Shown in pieces: positions 53,438-64,000 of a stretch of 64,000 bases of DNA (the stretch's first letter is position 1; each line of letters begins with the position of its first letter). Made by a program: the position numbers and the translations under genes. Source of the stretch: Tautonia rosea. GTDB taxonomy: Bacteria > Planctomycetota > Planctomycetia > Isosphaerales > Isosphaeraceae. The DNA lies in contig NZ_JABBYO010000005.1 in the NCBI RefSeq assembly GCF_012958305.1, positions 186,001 through 250,000 of the forward strand. Direction: 5' to 3'. Below the pieces are notes generated by a model. The model worked only from the letters and a program-made list of their open reading frames with translations. It was not told the DNA's origin and did no database searches.

Positions 53438-54346
53438 TCACTTGCGATCGAGGAATCCTCGACGCTTGAGCCAGGTTTCGCAGAGCCCGGGCCAGACCGA
53501 AAAAGCTGGGTCGGGCCCAATCCCTCGATCGGGCAGTCCGCCGCCGAGGCCGAGCCCATGACGGCCCGCCTCGAACAGGTGGAACTCCACGGGAACCCCA
53601 GCCTCTCGCAAGGCGAGCACGAACAGCAAACTGTTTTCGGCAGGCACAGGTTCATCCTCATTCGTATGAACGAGGAATGTCGGTGGCGTCTCCGGGGTCA
53701 CCCTGCGCTCGTTCGAAAGAGATTCGAGGACATCGGTTGGCGGATTCTCGCCAAGCAGATTGCGCCTTGAACCGCCGTGTGCGTAATCGGTGGCCAGTGC
53801 GACCACCGGATAGCCAAGGATCATGAGATCCGGCCGGCAACTTTGGCGATCGATCGGATCCTCCGCTTCGGGGTTTCCAAGGTCAAAGTGGGTTCCCAGC
53901 GTCGAGGCGAGATGCCCTCCCGCCGAGAAGCCCAACACCCCCACTCGACCGGAATCAATGCCCCAATCATCGGCTCTGGCTCGAACGGTTCGAATGGCGC
54001 GTTGAGCGTCGGTTAAGGGGATGGGGTGTCGGTATCGAGGGCCAAGTCGATACTTGAGGATGACACCAGTCACCCCAACTGAGTTGAGCCACTGCGCGAC
54101 TTGATGGCCCTCGTGGTCGATGGCGAGGGCCCCGTATCCACCTCCCGGACAGATGATCATCGCTGCGCCGGTTGCGATCGAGGGATCGGCCTGATATACG
54201 ATCATCGTCGGTTGGTCGCTCGGCTCGGAACCGAGCGCACCAGGCGCTCTCTCAGGCCAGAGCAAAATCTCGGTTGGCTCGGCCGCGAGACCTGGGGATG
54301 AGGTGATCAGGAGCAAGATTGTGGTGGAGAGGATGCGTTTTCCCAT
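53438..54346 (-). CDS. Secreted alpha/beta hydrolase (BD-FAE/acetylesterase-like)
   Basis: A 302-residue secreted hydrolase with a signal peptide (about 1-21, ending LAA). It carries the oxyanion element CPGGGYG, nucleophile GFSAGGH, acid in TNEDEPVP and base in GRHGLGLG. This is the pattern of bacterial xylan acetylesterase/lipase-like proteins such as BD-FAE (bifunctional feruloyl/acetyl-xylan esterases) and fits plant-polysaccharide or glycan de-esterification in planctomycetes. The ATG at 54346 has GAGG about nine bases upstream; further upstream in-frame codons are not needed. Confidence 0.87.
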   Translation of the reverse strand: MGKRILSTTILLLITSSPGLAAEPTEILLWPERAPGALGSEPSDQPTMIVYQADPSIATGAAMIICPGGGYGALAIDHEGHQVAQWLNSVGVTGVILKYRLGPRYRHPIPLTDAQRAIRTVRARADDWGIDSGRVGVLGFSAGGHLASTLGTHFDLGNPEAEDPIDRQSCRPDLMILGYPVVALATDYAHGGSRRNLLGENPPTDVLESLSNERRVTPETPPTFLVHTNEDEPVPAENSLLFVLALREAGVPVEFHLFEAGRHGLGLGGGLPDRGIGPDPAFSVWPGLCETWLKRRGFLDRK

Positions 54347-54747
54347 CGATCGGGCCTCAATGGACAGTTTCGGAGCATCAATGCGACGGACGAAGCATCT
54401 CGGCCTCAAGTGGTTGGCGTCCAACTCGATCCGAGAGCCATCATCTGAACGGCTCGTCCTCAGGCCGGCAAGCCTCCGCCTCCCGTCGAAATGGCATGGA
54501 ACCGAAATCGCCTGCCAGATTGGCAGGAGCCCAATCATTGGTGTCATGTTCGTAAAGCAAACTGGAAAAGCGACTTACAAAGAATAATCTCCGTGGTACA
54601 CGACTTGCCACTTGCCGCGTCGAACACGAAGACCTTCTGTTCGGAAAGTCTGGATCAGAGGTCTTCGGATGATCGCCCCCAACGAACGACAGACGAAGCC
54701 CAAGCGACATCGCGTCGGCGCGACCGCGCTGGAGGGAGACGACGACC
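54347..54747. other. Divergent intergenic region upstream of groEL1, 401 bases
   Basis: It holds the promoters for the esterase and for groEL1. A CIRCE operator (TTAGCACTC-N9-GAGTGCTAA) is not present, nor a clear sigma-32-like pair. The one clear structure is the inverted repeat at 54511-54527. Confidence 0.6.
54511..54527. repeat. Inverted repeat CCTGCCA-GAT-TGGCAGG
   Basis: Perfect 7-base arms around a 3-base spacer, 221 bases upstream of the groEL1 start. It could be an operator for heat-shock control in place of CIRCE, or a hairpin. Short enough to be checked by conservation. Confidence 0.4.
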
Positions 54748-56418
<1,671 letters not shown>

Positions 56419-56442
56419 GCCCGACGCACAGCAACTGGGTGG

Positions 56443-56470
56443 TGACCGATGTCAACGACGTCATCGGTCA
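56443..56470 (+). terminator. Hairpin between groEL1 and groES
   Basis: Arms 56443-56451 and 56462-56470 pair perfectly over nine bases with a 10-base loop, extendable outward by a G-T and a G-C pair. No T-run, so an attenuator or mRNA-stability element is as likely as a terminator. Confidence 0.45.
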
Positions 56471-56559
56471 TCAACCAACCCTCTTGCCTGGATTCTTCGA
56501 TCAATCGGCTACGGGATCCTTCCCTCACCAACCCTTGAACGACGCACAGGAACCTCACC

Positions 56560-56856
56560 ATGGCGACGACCATTCGCCCCCTTGATGACCGCATTGTGAT
56601 CAAAGAGATTGAGGCCGAGGAAAAGACCTCCGGCGGAATCGTGCTGCCCGATACGGCTCGGGAAAAGCCGCAGCGAGGGCGGGTCGTGGCGGTTGGCCCC
56701 GGCAAGCTCTTGGACAATGGCAATCGAGCCGAGATTGGCCTGAAGGAAGGTGACGAGGTCCTCTTCGGGAAATATGCCGGAACCGAAATCAAGGTCGATG
56801 GCGAAGAGATCAAGATCCTTCGCGAGTCCGACGTCCTCGCCAAGATCGTTGGATGA
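56560..56856 (+). CDS. groES: Co-chaperonin GroES
   Basis: A 98-residue GroES that caps the GroEL ring. N-terminal [26 protein letters not shown] contains the mobile loop; the beta-hairpin GKLLDNG and C-terminal strand are normal. It is placed after groEL1, the reverse of the usual groES-groEL order, 141 bases downstream, with a hairpin in between. ATG with AGGA upstream. Confidence 0.96.
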   Translation: MATTIRPLDDRIVIKEIEAEEKTSGGIVLPDTAREKPQRGRVVAVGPGKLLDNGNRAEIGLKEGDEVLFGKYAGTEIKVDGEEIKILRESDVLAKIVG

Positions 56857-56876
56857 GCCATCTCGCATTCCATGAT

Positions 56877-56930
56877 CTCGTTCGACCCTGAACGAGGTTC
56901 GACGCGAGGCAGCTGAAGATCTGCCTCGCG
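56877..56930 (+). terminator. Two tandem hairpins after groES
   Basis: The first pairs 56877-56883 with 56890-56896 (7 bp, 6-base loop); the second pairs 56903-56912 with 56921-56930 (10 bp, 8-base loop). They stand 21 and 47 bases after the groES stop and may separate groEL1-groES from groEL2 transcription. No strong T-run follows. Confidence 0.55.
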
Positions 56931-57023
56931 ATTGAACTCATCGGGTCTGCAATCGATCCCTCGACAAATCATCTCACACGCAAGACACTTCGAACGACCG
57001 AACCAGAACAGGAGCTCTCGCAC

Positions 57024-58652
57024 GTGGCCAAGCAGTTGCTCTTCTCCGATGCGGCACGGCGGAAGATGCTCTCGGGCATCGATACGCTGGCGCACGCTGT
57101 CGGCACTACGCTCGGACCGACGGGCCGCAACGTAATCCTTAGCAAGTCCTTCGGCGGACCCGCCGTCACCAAGGACGGTGTGACCGTCGCCAAGGAGATC
57201 GAGCTTCCGGACCCCTTCGAGAACATGGGGGCCAAGCTCGTCAACGTCGTTGCCTCAAAGACCTCTGATATCGCTGGCGACGGAACGACAACCGCTACCA
57301 TCCTTGCCCGAGCCATCTTCCGGGAAGGGCTTCGCACCGTCACCACCGGGGCCAATCCGACTGCCGTTCGACGCGGCATTGAAAAGGCGGTCGACGCCGC
57401 AGTTGGCGAGCTGATCGAGAACGTCAGTCGGGAAGTGACCAAGCCGGAAGAGATTGCCCAGGTCGGCACCATCTCGGCGAACAATGATCCGTCGATCGGC
57501 TCAATGCTGGCCGAAGCCGTCAGCAAGGTCGGCAACGACGGCGTCATCACCGTCGAGGAAGGGAAGACCTCGTCGACCACACTTGAATTCGTTGAGGGTC
57601 TTCAGTTTGACAAGGGTTACCTGAGCCCTTACTTCGTCACCAGCCCAACGACAATGGAGGCCGTCCTCGATGACGCGCTGATCCTCTTGCATGAAAAGAA
57701 GATCAGCAGTCTTCGTGAACTGATTCCATTGCTCGAACGCGTGGCTCAGTCTGGTCAGCCGCTCTTGATCATCTCTGAGGACGTTGAGGGAGAGGCGCTG
57801 GCGACCCTCGTGGTGAATCGGCTCCGAGGCATCCTCAATATCTGCGCGGTCAAGGCTCCTGGTTTCGGCGATCGTCGCAAGGCGATGCTTCAAGACATGG
57901 CCATCCTTACTGGCGGCACTGTCGTCAGTGAAGATCTCGGCCTGAAACTGGAGAACCTGACCCTTCAGCAACTCGGCTCGGCCAAGCAGATCAAGGTGAG
58001 CAAAGATAGCACCACGATCATTCAGGGAGCCGGGAAGAAAGAAGATATTCAGAAGCGAATTGATCAACTGCGCAAGCAGATTTCCGAAACCGATTCTGAA
58101 TACGACCGAGAGAAGTTCCAGGAACGTTTGGCGAAGATCACCGGGGGCGTCGCCGTGATCAGTGTCGGCGCTCCGACCGAAGCCGCCATGAAGGAACTGA
58201 AGGCCCGCGTCGAAGATGCCCTTCACGCCACTCGGGCAGCGGCCGAGGAAGGGATTGTTCCCGGTGGTGGGTCGGCGCTCTTGCGTACCGTCCCTGCGGT
58301 CAAGGCGCTGCACGCTTCACTCGAAGGTGACGAAAAGGTCGGTGCCGCGATCGTCTTGCGGGCGCTTGAAGAACCGGCCCGTATGATTGCCCAGAACGCC
58401 GGGCATGACGGAGCAGTAGTTGCACAGGAAATCTTGGAAAAGGGTGGAAGTGTCGGCTTTAACGCGAACACCGGCGAATTTGTCGACATGTTTGAAGCCG
58501 GCATCATCGACCCAACCAAGGTGACGCGAACAGCCCTCCAGAACGCCGCGTCGATCTCTGGGCTGATGCTCACGACCGAGGCAATGATCACCAATCTCAA
58601 GGACGAAGACGAAGAGAAGGGCGCCAAGCGTATCGAAGGCTCGATTCGCTGA
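57024..58652 (+). CDS. groEL: Chaperonin GroEL, copy 2, without GGM tail
   Basis: A 542-residue GroEL paralogue with the ATP motif GDGTTTAT and other core motifs, but its C-terminus ([13 protein letters not shown]) lacks the GGM repeats, so the ring cavity floor differs. Sequence differs from copy 1 across much of the apical domain (for example residues around 180-330). Such tailless GroELs in multi-groEL bacteria often have altered substrate range or no stable GroES dependence; which applies here is unknown. GTG start with AGGAG about ten bases upstream. It is 167 bases after groES, with two hairpins in the gap. Confidence 0.94.
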   Translation: MAKQLLFSDAARRKMLSGIDTLAHAVGTTLGPTGRNVILSKSFGGPAVTKDGVTVAKEIELPDPFENMGAKLVNVVASKTSDIAGDGTTTATILARAIFREGLRTVTTGANPTAVRRGIEKAVDAAVGELIENVSREVTKPEEIAQVGTISANNDPSIGSMLAEAVSKVGNDGVITVEEGKTSSTTLEFVEGLQFDKGYLSPYFVTSPTTMEAVLDDALILLHEKKISSLRELIPLLERVAQSGQPLLIISEDVEGEALATLVVNRLRGILNICAVKAPGFGDRRKAMLQDMAILTGGTVVSEDLGLKLENLTLQQLGSAKQIKVSKDSTTIIQGAGKKEDIQKRIDQLRKQISETDSEYDREKFQERLAKITGGVAVISVGAPTEAAMKELKARVEDALHATRAAAEEGIVPGGGSALLRTVPAVKALHASLEGDEKVGAAIVLRALEEPARMIAQNAGHDGAVVAQEILEKGGSVGFNANTGEFVDMFEAGIIDPTKVTRTALQNAASISGLMLTTEAMITNLKDEDEEKGAKRIEGSIR

Positions 58653-59221
58653 TCCCCTCTCGTTTGACCAATCCCGAAGCGTTTCCTAGAAAATGCACGG
58701 TCACGTTCGTTTCTCCGGTCGCCACGGACGACTTTCATTCGTGGCGACCGATTCCCAATTAGCTTCTGGAACAGGTGTTCAAAACCCTTTAGTGGTCTTT
58801 GGCAACCTTTGCCGCGAATCGCTCGTCAGTCCTCAATCAATCTCGTGTTCGAACTCCGGAATCATCAAATAAACCGATGTGTTGCGAATAAATGGTTTCG
58901 GTTCGATTAATATGTTTTTTTGATGCTGAAGAAAAATCCAGTTCAGTCTTGGATGCTCTTGAGAGAACGTCAGGATTGCCGACCCTCGTTCTCATTGCTC
59001 TCGATCTGGTCTGGTGGTAACCGTATCAGCTCTCAATTGATCGGCGACACCAATTGTGTTCTCCCAACGGACTCAAACGCACGCTTTTCCTCCAAATCCC
59101 GCCGAGATCGTTGACCCCTCGTGTTGCGGTATTCGTTCTCGTGCCTTGAATGGTAAGATGTTCCATCTCCTCCGTAGAGCTGGTGACAGACTCCGCCGCC
59201 AGTGCCACCGATCGAGACACG
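58653..59221. other. Intergenic region before dnaJ, 569 bases
   Basis: It contains the groEL2 hairpin at its left end and an AT-rich patch at about 58860-58930 that could include a promoter. A 64-codon frame (58920-59114) is present but has no ribosome site or recognisable features. No clear CIRCE. Confidence 0.5.
58716..58750 (+). terminator. Hairpin after groEL2
   Basis: CGGTCGCCACG (58716-58726) and CGTGGCGACCG (58740-58750) form an 11-bp stem with a 13-base loop, 64 bases after the groEL2 stop. No T-run, but the position fits a terminator. Confidence 0.6.
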
Positions 59222-60379
59222 ATGCCGATGGCAACGACCAAGCGTGATTATTACGAGATTCTCGGGCTCCAGCGCGGCGCGACGCCCGACGAAATCAAGG
59301 GAGCTTATCGACAGCAGGCCAAGCGGTTCCATCCCGACCGCAACCCTGGCGACCAGGAAGCCGAGCGGAAATTCCGTGAAGCGGCCGAAGCGTACGAGGT
59401 CCTCTCCGATCAAAATAAGCGGGCTCGATATGACCGCTATGGTCACGCCGGACTCGAAGGAGCCGGAGTGCACGACTTCCGATCCGCCGAGGAAATCTTC
59501 TCCGCATTCGGAGATATCTTCGGTGGCTCCGGTCTCTTCGGTGATTTCTTTGGCCCTCGACGCCGAGGGCCGCGGGCCGGTTCTGACCTGCTCGTTCGGC
59601 TCGAAATCGAGCTGGAAGAAGCGGCCCGAGGAGCGACGAGAACAATTGAACTCGACCGACAAGAGTATTGCACCACGTGCAATGGGACCGGAGCTCGTCC
59701 TGGGACCGTTGCATCCACGTGCGACTATTGCGGAGGTCGAGGGCAAATCGTCACCGCTCGCGGCTTTTTCCAGATGGCCCAGACCTGTCCCGCCTGTGGA
59801 GGAGAAGGGGTTCGAGTCGTAGACCCATGCTCAACTTGTCGGGGATCGGGACGGGAGCTCAAACTTGTCTCGGTTCAGGTTCGCATTCCGGCTGGTGTTG
59901 ATACCGGAACAATTCTTCAACTCCGGAACCAGGGTGAGCCTGGTGACCCAGGCGCTCCTCGAGGCAATCTTCGCGTCCAGATTCAGGTTCGCCCTCACGC
60001 CTTCTTCGTTCGCAAGGGCAATGACCTGATTTGCCAGGTACCCATCAGCTATCCCCAGGCCGCACTCGGTGCTGAAATCGAAGTGCCAACGCTTGACGGC
60101 CCCAGCCCACTGACCGTTCCGAGAGGTTCGCAGAGTGGCGATATTCTGAAGCTTCGTGGTCGAGGGATGCCAGACCTCTCTGGCTCTGGTCGAGGGGATG
60201 AGATGGTCGAAGTCTTGATCGAAACTCCTCGCCGACTTTCGGCTCGGCAGGAAGAACTTCTCCGCGAACTGGCAGAACTCGATCACCATGACGTCAGCCC
60301 GAAGCGCAAGAGTTTCCTCGAAAAACTTCGCGACTTCTTCACCGAACCCGAGGAGGGGGAAACCGAAACTCCCCAATGA
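59222..60379 (+). CDS. dnaJ: Chaperone DnaJ
   Basis: A 385-residue type I DnaJ, co-chaperone of DnaK. The J domain contains the HPD motif (FHPDRNPGD), then a Gly/Phe region ([12 protein letters not shown]), four zinc-finger repeats ([32 protein letters not shown]) and the C-terminal substrate-binding domains. Two ATG codons (59222 and 59228) start the protein. grpE follows 66 bases later; no dnaK is in the window, which is unusual for the usual dnaK-dnaJ-grpE grouping. Confidence 0.94.
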   Translation: MPMATTKRDYYEILGLQRGATPDEIKGAYRQQAKRFHPDRNPGDQEAERKFREAAEAYEVLSDQNKRARYDRYGHAGLEGAGVHDFRSAEEIFSAFGDIFGGSGLFGDFFGPRRRGPRAGSDLLVRLEIELEEAARGATRTIELDRQEYCTTCNGTGARPGTVASTCDYCGGRGQIVTARGFFQMAQTCPACGGEGVRVVDPCSTCRGSGRELKLVSVQVRIPAGVDTGTILQLRNQGEPGDPGAPRGNLRVQIQVRPHAFFVRKGNDLICQVPISYPQAALGAEIEVPTLDGPSPLTVPRGSQSGDILKLRGRGMPDLSGSGRGDEMVEVLIETPRRLSARQEELLRELAELDHHDVSPKRKSFLEKLRDFFTEPEEGETETPQ

Positions 60380-60445
60380 TTCGAGTCCCGGCGATTTGCT
60401 CGATTCTCTGAGCCCCCTCCCGCAACGAACTTGGACCCGACGCCC

Positions 60446-61000
60446 ATGAGCGATTCGAATCCCCAGAACTCCTCCGAAGAGGTTTCGACCGACCCCAAGG
60501 CTCGAACCGCTGCCCAAGGGACCGACGCCACAAACGCTGCGATGCGACAGGAACTGGACGAAGTCGTCCGGCAGCGAGACGATTATCTTGAACAACTGCG
60601 TCGATCGCAGGCGGACTTCCTCAACTTCCAAAAGCGAAGCCGATCTCAGGCCGAGGCCGATCGCGTATATGCCGCTGCTCCCCTCGCTAATGATCTTCTC
60701 GCAGTTATGGATAACTTCGAACGCGCCATCGAAGCAGCCCGACAGTCCGGAGCCGAAGGAATCATTACCGGACTGGACATGGTCCACAAACAACTCCTCG
60801 ATGCATTGGCGAAGCACGGCGTCGAACCCATCTCAGCGATGGGAGAAGCGTTCGACCCAAACATCCATGAGGCCCTCATGCAGCAACCCTCTGCCGAACA
60901 TCCTGAAGGGACAGTCGTCGCCGAACTCAGTCGAGGGTATCGCCTGCAGGACCGGGTGTTGCGACCGAGTCGAGTGGCTGTCTCTGTGAAACCATCCTGA
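60446..61000 (+). CDS. grpE: Nucleotide exchange factor GrpE
   Basis: A 184-residue GrpE with a coiled N-terminal helix (about 30-100; NFQKRSRSQAE) and the C-terminal beta domain containing VEPISAMGEAFDPNIHEAL. It drives ADP release from DnaK. The ATG at 60446 is preferred over a TTG five codons earlier. It lies between dnaJ and the fmdB gene. Confidence 0.92.
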   Translation: MSDSNPQNSSEEVSTDPKARTAAQGTDATNAAMRQELDEVVRQRDDYLEQLRRSQADFLNFQKRSRSQAEADRVYAAAPLANDLLAVMDNFERAIEAARQSGAEGIITGLDMVHKQLLDALAKHGVEPISAMGEAFDPNIHEALMQQPSAEHPEGTVVAELSRGYRLQDRVLRPSRVAVSVKPS

Positions 61001-61075
61001 GCGGCCTCGGGCTTCAAAATCTCGAATCGATCCAACTCAATTCTCACACTCACCCTCCGGAGACCTCGACCTTCC

Positions 61076-61369
61076 ATGCCGACCTACGACTACATTTGCG
61101 ATAGTTGCAAGCATGAGTTTGAGGCCTTTGAGTCGATCAAGGCCGACCCTCAAACCATCTGCCCCGCCTGCCAGCAGGAAACCCTCCGCCGCAAGATTGG
61201 TGCGGGTGCTGCGATCTTGTTCAAGGGCTCCGGCTTTTACCTGACAGACTACCGGAGTGATTCCTACAAGAAAGCCGCAAAGGCCGATTCAGAATCCTCA
61301 AGTTCCACGAGCTCAAGCTCCAAATCAGATTCGAAGCCAGCAGCGTCGAGTGGTTCTACCTCTGACTGA
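61076..61369 (+). CDS. FmdB-type zinc ribbon protein
   Basis: A 97-residue FmdB/YhfH-type zinc-ribbon protein. MPTYDYICDSCKHEFEAFE opens it and CPAC completes the Cys4 zinc site; SGFYLTDYR is the conserved tail motif of the family. The Ser-rich C-terminus (about 70-97) is disordered. The family often accompanies heat-shock and translation genes, function unknown. yacG follows 17 bases later. Confidence 0.9.
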   Translation: MPTYDYICDSCKHEFEAFESIKADPQTICPACQQETLRRKIGAGAAILFKGSGFYLTDYRSDSYKKAAKADSESSSSTSSSSKSDSKPAASSGSTSD

Positions 61370-61386
61370 TCTGTGACAGACCGACC

Positions 61387-61584
61387 ATGATTCGTGGTAA
61401 GTGCCCCTTGTGTGGCCGGGAGTTCGAAGGAACCGACCTCGGCTCCCTCCCACACTTCCCATTTTGTTCAGAACGGTGTCGGATGATTGACCTGGGTCGA
61501 TGGGTGGAAGGAGCCTATACCATCCCCGGGGCCCCTACCTCAGCGCTCCCTTCTGACGAACTTGATGAAGAAACCGACGAGTAA
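61387..61584 (+). CDS. yacG: YacG-family zinc protein (DNA gyrase inhibitor family)
   Basis: A 65-residue YacG with the C4-type zinc finger (CPLCG, then CSERCRMIDLGRW). The E. coli homologue binds gyrase and inhibits it. The family signature FCSERCRMIDLGRWV is complete, and the product has an acidic C-terminus. It closes the chaperone run and probably shares its transcript with fmdB. Confidence 0.9.
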   Translation: MIRGKCPLCGREFEGTDLGSLPHFPFCSERCRMIDLGRWVEGAYTIPGAPTSALPSDELDEETDE

Positions 61585-61863
61585 TTCTTCGGAAAACCGA
61601 CGTTGACTCCATCGCTCGATCGAGTACGATCCCCAATCACAGGCTGGCTGCGTGTTTCAGCAAGAGGATCTCACCGAAATTGCCTGAACCAGCCTGATCG
61701 CTGCGTCCTGACCTGATTCGACAGCTCGACGCGAGGCCGCACGGACGGGGCCGCTCACCATTCGACCTCTCCCCCGAACGCCTTGCCCCCCGAGCCCTTC
61801 CGCATCGGTTCGGAACCCGTTGCGCGAAGGTCATCGCATGACGTCCACGGATGGGACTCCTCA

Positions 61864-62793
61864 ATGCACCTCCTCGTCACCGGCGGCGCGGGCTATGTCG
61901 GTTCGACCCTGGTCCCCGAACTTCTCAATCGCGGCCACCGGGTCCGCGTGCTCGATTCGCTGAAGTTCGGAGGTCATGGGTTACTTCCTTGCTGCCAAAA
62001 TCGTTTCTTCGAACTCCAAAAAGGGGACGTGTGCGACCCCAAGACCGTTGAAACCGCGCTCGAGGGCGTGGACGCGGTAATCCACCTCGCCGCGATTGTG
62101 GGCTATCCGGCTTGTAAGAAAGAGCCGCAACTGGCACAGGCAGTCAACGTCGACTCGACGAAGCTGATTCTGGAGAAGCGAAACAAGGATCAGAAGGTTT
62201 TATATGCTTCCACCGGAAGCATTTACGGATCGATCCCCGATTACATCTGCAATGAGAACACGCCACGGGCGCCGATCACCCTCTACGGAGAAACCAAGGC
62301 CAAGGCCGAGCAAATGGTGCTCGACGCCGGGAATGGGATTGCCTACCGGTTCGCGACCGCCTTCGGTGTGAGTAACCGAATGCGTCTCGACCTGATGCCG
62401 AACGACTTTACCTATCAAGCTGTGAAGAACCGCAACTTGATTGTTTATGAAGGCGGCTTCAAGCGTACGTTCGTGCATGTTCGCGACATGGCCCGTTCGT
62501 TCATCTTTGCCCTGGAGCGTTGGGACGAGGTCAAGGATGATGTCTACAATGTTGGCCATGAGAGCATGAACTTCACCAAACAGGATGTTGCCCGCAAAAT
62601 TTTGGAACATGTCGATTATTACCTCCACTTCGCCGAGGTAGGCACCGACGCCGACCAACGGAACTATGAGGTGAGTTACGAGAAGATTCGGGCCAAGGGC
62701 TTTGAGACCACCATCGACCTTGACCGAGGCATCCGAGAACTGGTCCAGGCCGCGAAACTGATCGAGTGGTCGAACCCGTTCAGTAACGTCTGA
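61864..62793 (+). CDS. NAD-dependent nucleotide-sugar epimerase/dehydratase (first)
   Basis: A 309-residue extended SDR with the cofactor motif TGGAGYVGS (about 6-14), the active Tyr-Lys in YGETKAK and Ser/Thr in STGSIYG. The C-terminal half contains FVHVRDMARSF. Such enzymes change nucleotide-sugar configuration or dehydrate it for cell-surface glycans. The ATG at 61864 is supported by alignment only; no strong ribosome site is seen. The next gene is a related epimerase, which suggests a sugar cluster that continues beyond the window. Confidence 0.85.
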   Translation: MHLLVTGGAGYVGSTLVPELLNRGHRVRVLDSLKFGGHGLLPCCQNRFFELQKGDVCDPKTVETALEGVDAVIHLAAIVGYPACKKEPQLAQAVNVDSTKLILEKRNKDQKVLYASTGSIYGSIPDYICNENTPRAPITLYGETKAKAEQMVLDAGNGIAYRFATAFGVSNRMRLDLMPNDFTYQAVKNRNLIVYEGGFKRTFVHVRDMARSFIFALERWDEVKDDVYNVGHESMNFTKQDVARKILEHVDYYLHFAEVGTDADQRNYEVSYEKIRAKGFETTIDLDRGIRELVQAAKLIEWSNPFSNV

Positions 62794-62917
62794 TTCGTCG
62801 CAGGCCGGGGGAGACGAAGACCAGTCGGTAGCGTGACTTTCGCGCTACCTTCAGTCTCCCTCAAGTCTGCGATTGAGCGCACCCTGCTTACTCAACGCAC
62901 TGAGGGGACAGCGAGCG

Positions 62918-63880
62918 ATGAAGGGTTTCTGGTCGGGCAAGCGAGTCACGGTCACCGGCGGAGCCGGGTTTCTTGGAAAGCACATCGTCGCGCGGCTCGA
63001 ATCGTTCGGGGCCGAGGTCTACGTTCCTCGTAAGAGAGACTATGACCTCACGACCCTCGATGCTTGCCTACGTTGCCTGCTAGAGCATCCCTGCGACACC
63101 TTGATTCATGCAGCGGCCTATTACGGTGGCATCGGAATCAATGTGAATGAACCGGGGCAGCTTTATTATCAAAATCTCGTCATGGGTGCGAACCTCATGG
63201 AGGCGGCCCGCTTGACGAAGGTCGACAAGGTCGTCAACATCGGCACCGCGTGCAGCTACCCCGGCTATCTGGAAGGGGAACTCAAGGAGCAAGATCTCTG
63301 GGCTGGACCCTGTCACGCTAGCGTGGTCAACTACGGCCTGACGAAAAAAATGTTGGCGGTCCAGGGGGTCGCCTACAAGAAGCAATACGGCCTCGACTCG
63401 ATCCACCTGATCCTGACGAACCTTTATGGGCCGGGCGACTCGTACAATCCAGACCGCTCTCACGTCGTCGCCGCTCTGGTACGGAAGTGGGTTGAGGCCG
63501 ATTTGAACAAGGCCCACGAAGTTGAGGTCTGGGGCACTGGCAAGCCAATCCGGGAATTCATCTACGTCGAAGATTGTGCCGACGCGATTGTTCTCGCCGC
63601 AGAGGTCTACAATGACGAGACCTTGCCCCTGAATATCGGGACCGGCATTGGTACCTCGATCAAGGAACTCGCTGAGACGGTCCACGATCTCTCCGGGTTC
63701 AAGGGCACACTTCGGTGGAACGTCGACAAGCCCGACGGCGCAGCCAAAAAGGTCCTCGACGTGACCCGAATGACTCAGGTCCTCGACGGCTGGACGCCGC
63801 CGACCGACCTCCGGACTGGACTGGCCAAGACGATCTCCTGGTATCGTGCCAACAAGGATGAGGCCGACGCCAAATGGTGA
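62918..63880 (+). CDS. NAD-dependent nucleotide-sugar epimerase/dehydratase (second, GDP-fucose-synthase-like)
   Basis: A 320-residue extended SDR with TGGAGFLGK (cofactor), NIGTACSYPGY (Ser region) and YGLTKKM (Tyr-Lys). The FIYVEDCADAIVLAAE motif and overall layout resemble GDP-L-fucose synthase and related GDP-mannose-pathway epimerase/reductases, but the exact specificity is uncertain. ATG at 62918 has GAGGGG about ten bases upstream; upstream in-frame codons are not needed. Its stop overlaps a possible next gene in GTGA. Confidence 0.88.
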   Translation: MKGFWSGKRVTVTGGAGFLGKHIVARLESFGAEVYVPRKRDYDLTTLDACLRCLLEHPCDTLIHAAAYYGGIGINVNEPGQLYYQNLVMGANLMEAARLTKVDKVVNIGTACSYPGYLEGELKEQDLWAGPCHASVVNYGLTKKMLAVQGVAYKKQYGLDSIHLILTNLYGPGDSYNPDRSHVVAALVRKWVEADLNKAHEVEVWGTGKPIREFIYVEDCADAIVLAAEVYNDETLPLNIGTGIGTSIKELAETVHDLSGFKGTLRWNVDKPDGAAKKVLDVTRMTQVLDGWTPPTDLRTGLAKTISWYRANKDEADAKW

Positions 63881-64000
63881 GCGATATTCCGAAGCCCAGC
63901 TCTCCTCCCCGATCTGGCCGTCGCTGGCGAGCCGAACATGATCTTGAGGGAGCGACACGACCTCACACGGGATCGAGAATCGGCCAAGCCCGGCGCAGAC
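63877..64000 (+). CDS. Start of a possible next gene, truncated by the window
   Basis: A GTG at 63877 overlaps the preceding TGA stop (GTGA), the arrangement of coupled genes, and the frame stays open to the window end, giving 41 residues beginning MSDIPKPSSPPRSGRRWRAEHD. No family can be told. It may be a sugar-pathway gene by context, but the short stretch is weak evidence. Confidence 0.35.
   Translation, partial: MSDIPKPSSPPRSGRRWRAEHDLEGATRPHTGSRIGQARRR

Noticed and set aside
58920-59114. 64-residue open frame before dnaJ
   Set aside because: No ribosome site and unremarkable composition in a gap that is more likely a leader or promoter region.

Overview
The window reads as a chromosomal stretch from a planctomycete, most likely of the Isosphaeraceae/Gemmatales side. 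The evidence is a secreted sulfatase, a DUF1571-type lipoprotein, a two-KAS/two-dehydratase/long-ACP fatty-acid locus, two GroELs flanking one GroES, frequent GTG/TTG starts, many proteins without recognisable family, and a GC content that looks like the high fifties by eye. I see no rRNA, tRNA, CRISPR, integrase, transposase or phage gene, so this looks like core and lineage-specific chromosome rather than a mobile island.

Layout. 0.2-10.4 kb (+): a flavin disulfide oxidoreductase, a sulfatase, a full-length Lhr helicase followed by an LpxH-like metallophosphoesterase, fumarase C, and (to 11.6 kb) an unknown membrane-anchored protein. 11.7-17.2 kb (-): an alpha/beta hydrolase translationally coupled to an enolase-superfamily epimerase, a NicO-type metal transporter coupled to a lone receiver domain, and a DUF1571 lipoprotein. 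17.3-25 kb (-): seven co-directional genes, in transcription order dehydratase, long ACP, dehydratase, a KAS-like subunit lacking the active cysteine, KAS, membrane alpha/beta hydrolase and GH3-type acyl-adenylase. This looks like a type II fatty-acid/polyketide assembly line that would borrow its reductases and malonyl transferase from elsewhere. 25.3-29.2 kb: a beta-propeller-like protein, an M28 peptidase, an aromatic-rich small secreted protein with a very strong ribosome site and terminator, and a tail-anchored miniprotein.

29.2-36.3 kb (-) holds the most unusual block: a 658-residue helical repeat protein, a 313-residue signal-peptide/TM protein with similar repeats, a GTPase-TM-repeat-C2 protein, a protein resembling GTPase-associated (GAP1-N2-like) proteins, and a methyltransferase. 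I consider this the best candidate for an undescribed membrane GTPase system.

36.7-54.3 kb is mostly housekeeping metabolism: pyruvate kinase, a GAF/degenerate GGDEF protein, M20 deacetylase, an EF-P with Asn at the tip, an O-methyltransferase, serine acetyltransferase, a methyltransferase coupled to a GH13 glycosidase, an SDR, M29 aminopeptidase, AspRS, a Nudix hydrolase and a secreted esterase. 54.7-61.6 kb (+) is a chaperone cluster: groEL1-groES-groEL2, then dnaJ-grpE-fmdB-yacG, with several hairpins between genes. 61.9-64 kb (+) holds two NAD-dependent nucleotide-sugar epimerases/dehydratases and a possible third gene running off the end.

Protein families are recognised by motif from memory; no database search was possible. 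Start codons were chosen by ribosome-site, overlap and family-alignment arguments.
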